Below, piece after piece: positions 22,050 through 32,706 of a stretch of DNA of 64,000 nucleotides; position 1 is the first letter of the stretch; each line of letters begins with the position of its first letter. The notes below the pieces were generated by a model, which ran no database searches, was not told the origin of the DNA, and saw only the letters and a list, made by a program, of their open reading frames with translations. The position numbers and the translations under genes are program-made. The DNA comes from Tipula vernalis (Eukaryota > Arthropoda > Insecta > Diptera > Tipulidae), in the NCBI GenBank assembly GCA_958295665.1, contig OY282558.1, positions 327,457,106 through 327,521,105 of the forward strand, in the 5' to 3' direction.

Positions 22050-23450
22050 GTAGGTTGTCTTTGAAGAAGCTAAGTATGAGGCCAAACATATCAACTGTGA
22101 GAACGGACTGTTGAATATTTGCGCGTTCGGATGCCAAGGATGCTTGTTTGAGAATTGAGTTGCGCGTTGAATTGCCGATTGAGTTGAGGGTTGATTTGGT
22201 TTCCATTTGCGGTTTGAGTTGCGGTTGAGTTACAGTTGAGTTGTGGTTGGCTTGGGGTTTAGTGAGTGGTTCATCTAGTATTGAGTTCTTGAACGTAAGT
22301 AGTTTTTAAGACTATGTTGAGTTGGGCGTGAGTTTGGGCTTGGTTTTAGGGCTGAGTTACAGGTTTAGTTGGAATTGAACTACAACCTCCAATGGGTTTT
22401 GTTTACGGTTGAGTTGGTGGTTGACTCAGAGGTTTGATTAGGATTGAGTTGAGTTCTTAGGCCCATGCAGTTTTCGGACTGTGCTGGCTTAGAGAATGTG
22501 CTTGGGGCTGAGTGGAGGGTTGAGTTGGGAGTTCAGTTTTGGTTGCGTTTAGGTTTAGCGAGGGGTTCTGTTGCGGATTTATTTGGGGGAAAGTTGTGGG
22601 TTGAGTTGGAAGTTGGCTTGAGTTGAGTTCATGTACATAATATTTTTTCGGGCCATGTTGATTCGGGGACTGGGTAGTTGAGTTTTGGATTGAGTTGAGA
22701 TTTGAGTTGGAAGTTTGCTTGGCTTGCTCCGAGTTGACTTCATGTAAACAGGTTGTTTTCCAGACTGTGTTGATTTGAGGATTGCGTTAGGCGTTTACTT
22801 GAGGTTTGGATTGTCCAGTGGGGTGTTGTGTTGGGATTAAGGGATGGGGTTCAGTTGGGAATTTATTTGAGGGGTGAGTGGAACTTGAGTTCGTGTATCC
22901 ATGTAGTTTTCGAACGGTTTTGATTTAGGGTTTAGTTGAACGTTGAGTTGGGGAGGAGTTGAGGGTTGCGTTAGCGGGTTGAATTTAAGGTTGAGTTGTG
23001 GTCGAGGTAGGGTTGAATAGGGTTTGAGTTGAGGTTAGGTTGGATTTGAATGAGTAGTTTCGTTGGGGATTAATTTGGGGTCAAGTTGAGGGTTTATTCG
23101 GAGGTTTCATTGAATTCGAAAGATACCGTTGAGTGTGGAGTTGAGTAGAGGGTTGAGATTTCGTTCGAGCTAAGTTGGGTTGAGGTTTAGTTAGCTTGCT
23201 TTGGGGTTCAGTGAGAGGATCGGCTGAGGAATTATTTGGGGATTGTTAAGGGTTAATTTGACAGTTGATTTAGGGTTGAATTGGTGATTGAGTTGAAGGT
23301 TGGGTTGGTGGTTTTTTCTTTTTAATTGTGTTGCGAATTGCGATGCGATTGAGTTGTAAATTGAGTTAGAGGTTGAGATGAATATTGAGTTAACACGTTC
23401 AGTTAGATATTGATTTGGGAGTTAAGTTAATTTTTAGAGGCCAAATTCTG
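22050..23450. repeat. Degenerate GTTGAGTTG-type tandem tract
   Basis: About 1.4 kb dominated by variants of GGTTGAGTTG with G/T on the plus strand, interrupted by unique words. Its right boundary, CTGATCACCTCTTGAGGTTT at 23446-23465, is also found inverted beside the C/A-rich version at 44228-44248, which defines a repeat family with a conserved edge. Confidence 0.85.
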
Positions 23451-23969
23451 ATCACCTCTTGAGGTTTCAGCTTATATTTTAAGAATGGTTTTTGTGTACG
23501 ATCATTTAGTCAAAAGACAAATTTTAAAATAAAATGAAATATATTTCTTTATCTTTTGTTACAAATCCATTTAAATAAAGTACAAACTACAATATAATAA
23601 CAGGGAAAATAGAGATGTTTAAACAAATAGCTTACAAACAATAAGCTTGGAACAACCACTGAGTCTTTATTATTGATTTAAACACAAGTGTGTTTTTTTG
23701 TTTGTAATGGAACTTTAAATATCATGTGGCTCGCATTTTTTTGCATTCTAACAATTTTTTAGTAAAACGACAGGTACATTACATTATTTTCCAGACACTG
23801 GGTAGAGAGACTTAAAACGTACTTACTGCTTTTGCTTTAGGTGTTCAAGTTGTTGCTTGTAAGCAGGTGAATAAAATTTAAGTATTTTCTTGATGTACAT
23901 AGTAGTGGATACACGAAGTTTAAGTAATTGCTTTCTGATCAACTTTAAAATTCCCCAATACCTACTTAA

Positions 23970-26069
23970 TCCTAAAGAGCACAACAGGGGCTATAAGTCT
24001 CTATTTGAAACTAAATCTTTAATAGTTAATTTATTAAATGTAAAATTTGTGTGATCTCCAAGGTATTTGTTTGTTCTTATCTTACAAGTATAAAAACTAT
24101 AGCAGAAGAAGGAAACGCAAAATATTACATAGCAATACGTTTATTTGCTTCAGTGGAAATTTGTCGTTAAAACGGGAGATATTTTATTCGTTTTCATTTC
24201 AAAAATAAAAATCTACGAAGATTGGAAAACTTTAGTTGCAGTTGCAAGTGCACAATAAAATGTATTTTGAGTTACGTTTTATTTTATTATAGAGTAACAA
24301 CGATGGCTGGAGCCCAACGAAATACAAGGATAGTGGAGGAGATAGTAAACGACCGGTATAATGGAGAAATACAGTTACTGGAAGATGAAGCTTACGAAAC
24401 ATTAGACTCAGAAGAAGAGATTATTCTGTGAAATTCAGACGAAGAAGATGAAATGTCAGAAATAGAAACCGAATATATTTGTAATCAGGAAAACAACCGA
24501 AAATATACGGAAAAATCGTCACCGAGTGGAATGCACCTCCTTATATGGTAGATCTCACAAAAGCGTGCAACATCGTAAGAGAGAAAGTTGATAAACTCAT
24601 ATTTCCGTCAGGAAAGTCCTTGAATGATATGTTGGATAGCTGCAAATTATTTGTGGATGATGCCGTATGTGAGGAAATAGTCAAATATACCAACAATGAA
24701 GCCCGCGCAAGTAGAGTTACATCCCTTTAGTATATAAGTAGATATAGTAGAGTCACATGCCTTTTTTGGATTAACAGCTGGTCATAAGCAATGAAACGCT
24801 AAAAACTTCCGCATATTTTGTGGCAACTATTACGGTATATCTATTTTTAAAGCCGAAATGGGTGTACAAAGTACACAATTTTGAAAAAATGTTTATGCCT
24901 GGGGGGTAATATTGTTGTAGATGAACAACTAATACCATGTCGCAGTTGATGTTTATTTATTCAGTATGTGCTATCAAAGCCAGACATTATTGCATAAAAA
25001 TTTGGTGGTTGTGCGATTCGGAATCAGCTTACCCCTCGCCTGATTCCCATATACGGGAAGGGTTGACAACATTAGAGTTGTAGGACTTAGGCAAGAGAAG
25101 TAGTTGAAAAGCTTTGTGCACCATACTTTGGGACAAATCGGAACGCAACTGTGCATAATTACTTTACAAGTAAAGAATTAGCCGAAAGTGTTTTGCGTAA
25201 TAGTCTAACAATTGTGGTTACTACGTGTAAGAATAAATCATACATTCCTCCTGCATTTCTGCCAAACAAAAAGCAAGAAACAGGTTCCATTTTATTTGGC
25301 TTCCAGAAAAATATTACACTTGTTTCTCATGTACCCAAACCTGGTAAAGCGGTAATTTTTATGTTAACAATGCACCATGACGGTAAAATGACTGAACCAA
25401 ATAATAAAGCATATCGGAAATAAATAGACATTACAATACAACGAAAGGAGAAGGGGATACATTTGATCAACTTGGTCATGAATATATAATCAAGCGAAAT
25501 TTCAACCGCTGGCCATTTGCATTTCCTATGAATAAATCGATGCATCCGGAATAGCTGCATACGTGCTATAGACTATATAATTTCCGTTTTGGAATAAACA
25601 TAAATCCAATAAAAGGAATTTATTTTTGCATGCATTAGGCGAGTCTTTAGTGGAACCGTACATTAGAAAGAGAGAATGAAAAACTTTCTGGACACCCGAG
25701 CCCCTGGAGAATCTTGCTACAAGTTCTCATACAATCGGAAATGAGAACAAAAGGAAAGGGTGTCACTTGTGCCCATATGTAAAATCTAAAATGCAAAAGC
25801 AGTGTTGCGATAATTATCATAAAAATGCAAGCAATCAGCATTCTGCAATAACAAGATATTGTTCATCTTGCCAAAACCTGGTTGAGGGAGATACATTTTT
25901 ATAATGTACATATGAGCAATGGAATCTTTATTTTTTTGTTTTGCTTATATTTTCGTGAATTGTGATAATAAAGTAACGTTATGTAATTTTATTTGATAGC
26001 AAAGTTTTATAGATACTCAAAGTTACTGTTGTTCGCTAACGCTAGCAAAATATTATGTGCTCTTTAGGG
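23970..26069 (+). mobile_element. piggyBac-like transposon with TTAA flanks
   Basis: Left end TCCTAAAGAGCACA and right end (reverse complement) CCCTAAAGAGCACA differ at one base and are immediately flanked by TTAA (23966-23969 and 26070-26073), the target site piggyBac duplicates. The 2.1-kb body encodes a broken plus-strand transposase, listed separately. The element is whole in outline but full of stops. Confidence 0.92.
24222..25905 (+). pseudogene. Broken piggyBac transposase
   Basis: Plus-strand pieces: an acidic N-terminus (24303-24470, with ERETLDSEEE-like runs), a short helical piece (24545-24727), LKPKWVYKVHNFEKMF-like sequence near 24850, then 25151-25420 with YFTSKELAESVL, NKKQETGSILFGFQKN and HVPKPGKAVIFMLT, matching the late catalytic core. 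The segment YNTTKGEGDTFDQL near 25440 corresponds to the Y-N-x-x-K-G-G-V-D box with the G-V altered. RNFNRWPFAF follows. The C-terminal Cys-rich finger (KGCHLCPYVKSK then RYCSSCQNL, 25755-25880) is intact in outline. More than five stops or shifts. Confidence 0.85.
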
Positions 26070-28246
26070 TTAAAAAATTGTTAATAAAAAAAAATCTTAT
26101 ACATCTTCCTTTATACTTGATCACGGAGTCTTCACTTTAGTTTCGTTTTTTTTTGGTCAGAATGGCTGGAATTATTAATATTCGATAAATGAAAAATTAT
26201 CGTAAATGCCTGGAAATATGAATTGGTAGATCCAACTAAAAGTAAACAGCTTTTCTGATTTGCATGTAAAATTTATTGCGGATTACATTTTGCTTGATAT
26301 CAAAAAATGTTTATTTCCTACGCTACTCATGGAGATCGTAGGTATCAAGGTCTGTAGGTCTCGGTATTACAGAGAGCAGAGCCTTACTTTGCAACTTGGT
26401 GGTAGTCTTCCGGTGGTAGGAGGAAGAAATTTCTTACGATCGGGCGTTTTGTTTTAAATGAAGTGTTACTTCATTTTTCTTCAAAGCACCTTAAACCAAC
26501 CGGAAGAGTAAAATACAAGTGATGTTGCCAAGCATATGGTAATAGATAAACTACCGTTTGTAATACAATTTCATGTTGTGCTTATAAAGCTTAGTTAACA
26601 CAGAAACAAGCAACATAAGCGCGGTTTCGAGATTCCGCTTGTTTACTTGGGGACAGCGATTAATATATTTAATGACAGTTCTCTATAACAGGGGAAGGCA
26701 TTTAAATGTTGGTCATGAAATCGAGCTGCGTTTAGGATTTCGATAGAGAAGACGAAGGTGGAGACCGACAGATACGAATTCAAAGCTCACAAAAAGGCTA
26801 CAGAAAACCTACCATAGGAATAAGTAGAGGAGACTGATTCTTCAAAGCAATATATGAAATTCAGATTTTTTAATATAAAATATACCCGGAAAGCTAAAAC
26901 CTTTTTGTTTAATTTCATCATCAAGAAACTGAAGTTGCAAAACCTTTGATAATTTCACTCTCAGTAAAAACTAATTATCTGTCTATTATCCGAAAGAACC
27001 TAATATTTCGTATTTAATTATCTAGTAACATTTGGTTACACCTTGTGAGTTTCCTAAGACTAGTTAAAAACAAAATTAATTACTAATGGGAAGCGATGCA
27101 CAATTTATCGCTCACTTGCTTTGGCTAAAAAAGCGGTTTGAATCTTTACTGAAATAGCTTGTAAAATGACGTATAAAAAGGAAAATTGTTTCATAAATGT
27201 TTTGGAATGGGACAAATTTACTTTCTATGTTGTTCAAATCTCCGCTATATTCAAGAAAAAACGCTACAGTCGAGTGAGTAATGAATTGTGCATCGCAGCC
27301 TTTAAAAGTTCTAATTCAATTCTGTTTGTACATTTTTTAATCCAATTTTGTTATCTTAGTCGGACGTCGCTATCATCAAACAAATTTGCTGGAGACAACA
27401 TGTAGGTTACTAATTTATTTTGCTTAAAGTTCACGTCACTCCACGCATCATTAGTAAAGCGTACAATCATTACGCAAATTATAGATCCGATTGACATACT
27501 ATAAAATTTAAATTACTTAAAAAAAAAATGGAATGTCGATGACAGCTTATCAAGAAAAAAAAAAAGAAAATGAAAAACACAAAGTTAGTGGCAGCATAAA
27601 CAACATATATTCTAACGTGACTCGATTTAAAATGGTAAACGAAAATAATCGGTTATAATAAAATCGTTAAATTTGCATGCGACATTGTAATGTGTTGAAC
27701 AAAAAAAAAAAAAAAAAAACAAATTGGTTGCAATCTGTTTTCACGACATTAAATTAAACTTTGATGTCAATTCGATATAACCAAAAACGGAAATGACAGA
27801 AGTTTTGTCTCTAAACTTAAAACTTTCGTGTTTGTGCATTATGTTTTGTAGTTTCGATAAATAGATTTTTGGTTCGGTTTCTTTTTTTTTTTTTTGTTTT
27901 TAACCGTATTATTGATTTTGGTTTTAATTAAAATTCGATATTTGCCATCTATTTCACTTAATTTGAAAGCTCTATTTTAATAACTGTTTAGATAAATAGT
28001 TTCGTTTAAGTATTGTTATATTATTTCATTCAACGAATTAACAATTGGATAACGAATACCGTATACGACATTCTCGATGACTAAGACCACAATATATATT
28101 CTAAGTTAGTTAAGATTAAAATTTTGACATTTCTCCTTACTGTAGAATTTTAGCAAAAACAATGATATTAGCTGTTGTTATAGATTGCAATTTTTGACAA
28201 AGCTCAAAACGGATTAAATATTTTTTATCTTGTAGTTATCAACTAA
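26070..28246. other. Intronic AT-rich DNA
   Basis: Contains A-runs at 27530-27565 and 27700-27720 and a T-run at 27880-27897, but no recognised gene or element. The 65-79-codon plus-strand frames at 26260 and 27166 lack any supporting motif. Confidence 0.4.
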
Positions 28247-28302
28247 CTACATATACATACAGTAACACACTAATGGTAAATGCTTAAATAAATTTAGTTT
28301 AC

Positions 28303-28618
28303 CTGAAAATTTATTTAAATTATTTTTACTACTTTGGCCAAGTTTCTGACGTAACGAATTTGCTTTGTTGGGTATATGATTTTCGTAATTACACGCACAA
28401 TGATCACGTCTTGCATTCGTCTCGCGCACCGAGTCACGTAAATCACGCAATTGCCATGCTAGCTCATCAATCACTGTATTTTGTTCATGTATCCTTTTAT
28501 TTTGTTGTTCAATAATAAAGAAGAAATCATCCATTTTTGAGTTCACTTTACGTCGCATTTCAGTTATGTAATAAATAATTTCTTCCAACTCGTCTGATTG
28601 CGACATTCTGGACGACAT
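28303..28618 (-). CDS. Host gene, coding exon 1 (coiled-coil protein, start codon)
   Basis: Minus-strand ATG at 28618 opens MSSRMSQSDELEEIIYYI. The exon ends at TTTCAG|GTAAAC after 105 codons plus one base (phase 1), which fits exon 2 exactly. Residues about 8-72 are heptad-like and charged (EMRRKVNSKMDDFFFIIEQQ, NKRIHEQNTVIDELAWQLRD, LRDSVRETNARRD), consistent with a coiled coil. Residues 73-105 are basic and polar. The joined protein is 313 residues and probably cytoplasmic or scaffold-like, with no signal peptide or membrane span. The second Met (28606) could also serve. I do not recognise the protein; it may be a lineage-specific structural or cytoskeletal adaptor. Confidence 0.75.
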
Positions 28619-28619
28619 T

Positions 28620-29260
28620 TATCGTAAATATGTTTTTTTTCACAAAATATTATAAACTTGAATGTACACTCCACTACGATTAATTATTAACTGTGGTTTC
28701 AATTCGCGAGTATATTTCTTATCATGAAGAAAAAAATGTGTTGATTGGAATAGTTACAGGCTGCATCATACGATAAGAGTTTTTTTTGTTTGTTTTTGTG
28801 TTGTTTAATTTCTAAAGCTTACTTGGTGCAAACCGTGGCTCTTCCTTCAAAAGTTTCACATAATCCACTCATAGATCGAGAGTTTAACAAAAGAAAATCA
28901 TCATGGTTACTTTGGCTTTGTGGTTTGATTTAACATTAAATTAATTGTTGAAACTTGATACTAAATTAACATTTTTGGAAATAGCTGACTGATAGACTTT
29001 GTTTGGAACTTTGATAAAAATAACAATAAAGCTTCCACCAAAATAAATGTACATTTCTGATAACTACACTGCGATACAATCTACTAATGTTTTATTGTAA
29101 GAAATAATATTCTTCTTATCAATCAATTGATATTAAAACAAAAAACTCTAAATAAATAATGATTCACCAGAGAAATTTATTTTTTAGTTTAAATATCAAA
29201 TAATTCCAAGTATAACACAATACAACCGTATAAGTAATTTTAGTTTGCTTGTGTTTTTTA
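28620..29260. other. Upstream of the host gene start; no clear promoter
   Basis: AT-rich. The 5' UTR of the minus-strand gene should begin here, but no splice or core-promoter pattern convinced me. Confidence 0.4.
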
Positions 29261-29269
29261 TTTTTACAG

Positions 29270-29318
29270 ATTGGATGATGATTTTGCGACAGTATTACTT
29301 CTTCAACCAATTTTCTTG
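29270..29318 (+). other. Possible 49-nt micro-exon on the plus strand
   Basis: A strong acceptor (TTTTTTATTTTTACAG) is followed by 49 bases and a good donor (TTG|GTATGT). One frame is fully open and reads LDDDFATVLLLQPIFL. No neighbouring plus-strand exon was found, so this may be chance. Confidence 0.25.
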
Positions 29319-29319
29319 G

Positions 29320-30235
29320 TATGTTTATGAATAGCTTATATTAATTTGCATTAGTTAAATATTCATTTATAACTATAAAGATAAAAAATGAGGGGTATTC
29401 TGTTGATGACTTTCATACACAAAAATTTGCTATTGTGTTGGCCTTTCTCCACATAAACTTAAGAAAAGCCCAGACTCTGTCTGTAACGCAACAATAAAAC
29501 AATGAAAATTAAATTTGATTTTAAATATGATTTGTGGTTTAGTGGAAACTCACTGGACTAGAGCGGCAAATTTCTTAGGACCTGATTCTCCTTAAAGTTT
29601 TGGCTTCCAATCAATTTCCTTTCGGCTTCTTCAGTGACTAAACAAAAATAGAATTTCTTATCAAAGTGAGCAAGAAATTTGCGTGTCTTACAAAGACGTA
29701 CATAGCGAATTGTGAGTATAGTGAAGTGACAATTAGTGAGGAATGATGTGTTATTAATTTAATGTGTTATCTATAATACAAATATTATAGCCGTTGATGT
29801 GTAATTTTGTATTGATTGATGATCGATTGATGGATAAATTTTAACGATTGAAGTGGTTTGCGTTATTGATGTGTAAATTTTACGTTTTATAATTATTTAA
29901 AGTTTTAATATTAAGTTTTATGAATTTGTTATTGTTTAAAATTTAAATTGTGTTAGTATTTTAATGTTTGTTGAAATAGAATTGTTGATATTTTACTGAT
30001 TGTTAATATAAAGATTTGTTGGCTTACCTGATATTGCTCGTTTTGCTGACTTTCTGCTATTTATCAATTAATTTGAAGCTAGGAAATTTAAGGATAATGA
30101 ATCAAAAAAAATTGGTTTTTCTAAATTTTCTCTGCTACGTCCTAAAAACTGTGTTCAACCAGGAAGCAGCGGAACGCATACAGTTTGCGTTTGTATAATA
30201 CATCAAAATGTCAAATTAATTATTCATGGAACTAG
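29320..30235. other. AT-rich stretch before the DFAENY-type relic
   Basis: No recognisable coding. The 60-codon frame at 30016-30198 is hydrophobic but unlike known families. The start of the element encoding the DFAENY protein must lie in this stretch; no terminal repeat was identified. Confidence 0.35.
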
Positions 30236-30236
30236 G

Positions 30237-31107
30237 ATGGAAACTGTCAGCAATGGAAAAATTTCACGATACCAGGACTGCATTTCAATAATACTATGTA
30301 AAGATCCAAGATCAACATGTTATCTTCTGCAATGCGAGAACTGCCCAGGATTGGATAATTTTCGCGAATATTTTAAAAACGCATTTTTGGACAATGATTG
30401 TCTGGATGCTGAATTATCGTTTAGTCAGTGGGTTTCAACTGACCGATGCAACTTGGAAAAATATTCAAAACCAATTAGACGAATTTCTGGATTACTTCAT
30501 AATTAAGCTGAAAAATTTGATTCCTCATTGCTTTATATCACTAACACAATCCGATTTCATAAAAAATAAAAAGTTAACTATAGAGCCAACAGAGGTACTT
30601 GTTTTATGTGATTTTGCAGAAAATTATGCGTTTATAATGCAAAATGCAGCACAGGGTTTTCATTGGAACAACAAACAAGCGACTATTCATCCATTTGTAA
30701 TTTACAAAACTGAGGGAGGGATATCGCAGCACTACATCTTCATTATAATATCAGATTGTCTTCATCATGACGCTGTAGCAGTTCACTTGTTCATAGAAAA
30801 ATTATTGCAGTTTTTGAAAACAAAAATTTATTACGTCACAGATGGTGCAGTAACACATTATAAAAATAAAACAAATTTTATGAATATAACTAAACACAAA
30901 GAGGATTTTGGAGTTGATTGTGAGTGGCATGTTAATGCAACTGCCCACGGAAAGGGACCATGCGATGGAGTAGAAGGTACAGTTAAGAGAATGGTATCTA
31001 GAGCCAGTTTTTTCAAATGGACTAAAACGTTGAAAACTGATATGGCTTTGGAATTTTGTTCAGACGATCAATGGGCGCTTTCAGTTCCCACAACATGTTG
31101 GCATTGA
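30237..31107 (+). pseudogene. DFAENY-type transposon-associated protein
   Basis: Two overlapping frames make one protein. 30237-30506 has CENCPGLDNFREYFKNAF and FSQWVSTDRCNLE. After a -1/+2 shift near 30440-30490, 30394-31107 has LDEFLDYFIIKLKNLIPHCF, VLVLCDFAENYAFIMQNAAQ, GFHWNNKQATIHPFVIY, YYVTDGAVTHYKNKTNF and NATAHGKGPCDGVEGTVKRM. This pattern recurs as multicopy genes in many animals. The acidic residues in CDFAENY and VTDGA look like an RNase H-fold core, but I know of no demonstrated enzymatic role and do not assign one. The frame stops soon after FCSDDQWAL. A Pif1 helicase tail follows at once on the same strand. Confidence 0.6.
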
Positions 31108-31189
31108 AAATATACTGATTGAAAAATTGACATTCGATCTTCACATTGCCATGAAATTTTCGATAAATCGGTTGCATTCAGAAAATAAC

Positions 31190-32005
31190 ATGATTGTTTT
31201 ACTCAACATGTTGCCAACAGTTGGCGGACCTGAAGGCGCCCATTGAGAGAATTCAAAAATAAAATTTTGGCGGGAAATTTGAAAATGAAGGTGGAATAAC
31301 CATTGTTGTTGGAGGTGATTTTAGAGAACAGCCTCCAGCTGTCTTGCATGAAAATCGCGTTAAGGTAGTCGATAATTACGATACAATTAAGATTAACGAG
31401 TGCATATTGGCAAAACTTGATAGAGAAGAACAATCCTACTACAGCTTGGATTCAATTTCTAATTCTTAAAATGGAGTAGAACGGCAGCAGTACACTGTTG
31501 AGTTTTTAAACTCATTTACACCTGTGCGAATGCCACCTCACAAATTGAGCTTTAAAGTCTTTCTGCGTTATGTTGTTGAGAAATACGAATCCAAAACATG
31601 GACTTTGCAACTGTACTAGATTGATTGTGGAGGAACTAGGAAGCAACATAATTTTTTGCAGCATCTTTAATGTTGGACCATAATGGTTCGAAAGTCTTCA
31701 TCCCAAGAATGATTCTGGATACAAAGGGTAGCGATTTGCCATTTGAAATGCGAAAAAAGTAATTTCCGCTGGGGTTAGCCTTCTCCATGACAATCCCCAA
31801 AGCTCAAGGACAGACCTTCGACCAAATTGGAGTGTATTGGCTTCAGCCAGTTTTTACACATGGACAGTTATACACCGCTTTGCCAAGAGTCAAGAGCAAA
31901 AATGTGTTATCATTACAAGTTTTTCAAGGAAATAGTCAGGGGAAGATTTATGAAAATGACAACTCGGTATACACTTTTAATTGTGTTTATTCTGAATTAT
32001 TATGA
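31190..32005 (+). pseudogene. Pif1-type helicase C-terminus (Helitron-like)
   Basis: Plus-strand pieces in three frames: GGITIVVGGDFREQPPAV (31290-31345, the G-G-D-F-R-Q motif of Pif1/Helitron helicases), KLDREEQSYYSLDSISN, then MPPHKLSFKVF, NPKHGLCNCTRLIVEELG (31585-31645), and finally the long open tail MTIPKAQGQTFDQIGVYWLQ with HGQLYTALPRVKSKNVLSLQ (31787-32005). These are helicase motifs II-VI in the right order; the Walker A region is absent. At the helicase SRV/SRC position the sequence has PRV. It is a C-terminal fragment of a Helitron Rep/helicase or a Pif1 relative carried by a mobile element. Confidence 0.8.
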
Positions 32006-32706
32006 ATAATTTTTTTAGTGTAGTTCTTAGAAGTAATGAAGAGCTGAGCTTTAAATATTTATAGTAAGCCTTCCAATATATTTTTCATCCAGGTTTAAGC
32101 TTATTTGTGTTGTTTCCGCGATTTTCCATACGGAGTATGCTGAAATACTAGCAAACTATAATATGCACTTTATACAGTTTACAAATCACTTTTGCTAACT
32201 GATACTAACACTTAGACGATTTTAGGGAATACAATAAAACTACAATAATTAAATAATTGTTTCTTGTGTAAAATTTAATTTTATTTTATGTATTTCTATT
32301 TCTTTAGGTTAATGAGCATGTTGGTCGCTTACACTTCACAGAATTAAATTTAAAATTTTCTTGTTGACCGTTATCGGTACGGATACTAAACTTGTTTAAA
32401 AAACTAAGACCATTCTGGTCAAAAAATGTTTACTGACTATTTATTTAATTTTGGTTTTGGACCGGCTTGGCCGCGATGTGACTAAGTTTATTTTACTTAA
32501 GACTAAAAAACTGAAATTTTGAAATTGCCAATTCGGCTCAATATGTATGTAATTACAATGATATCAAATGGGGTCAATGCAATATTTTTATTTTTGTTTA
32601 ATTTATAAATTTTTTGTTGATTAAGTTGGATGTTGAAATTTAGGATAGTGAAAATTGTTTGTACATAGGTTCATTAACCCGCGGTTATTTGGATTTCACA
32701 ACAGGA

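Larger units (their letters stand above)
17862..28302 (-). other. 10.4-kb intron 1 of the host gene
   Basis: Bounded by donor CAG|GTAAAC at 28302 and acceptor TTATCAG ending at 17862 (minus strand), phase 1. It contains a plus-strand non-LTR fragment, a mariner-like transposase N-terminus, the GTTGAGTT-type tract and a piggyBac element. Extra alternatively used exons inside it cannot be excluded by eye. Confidence 0.6.
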
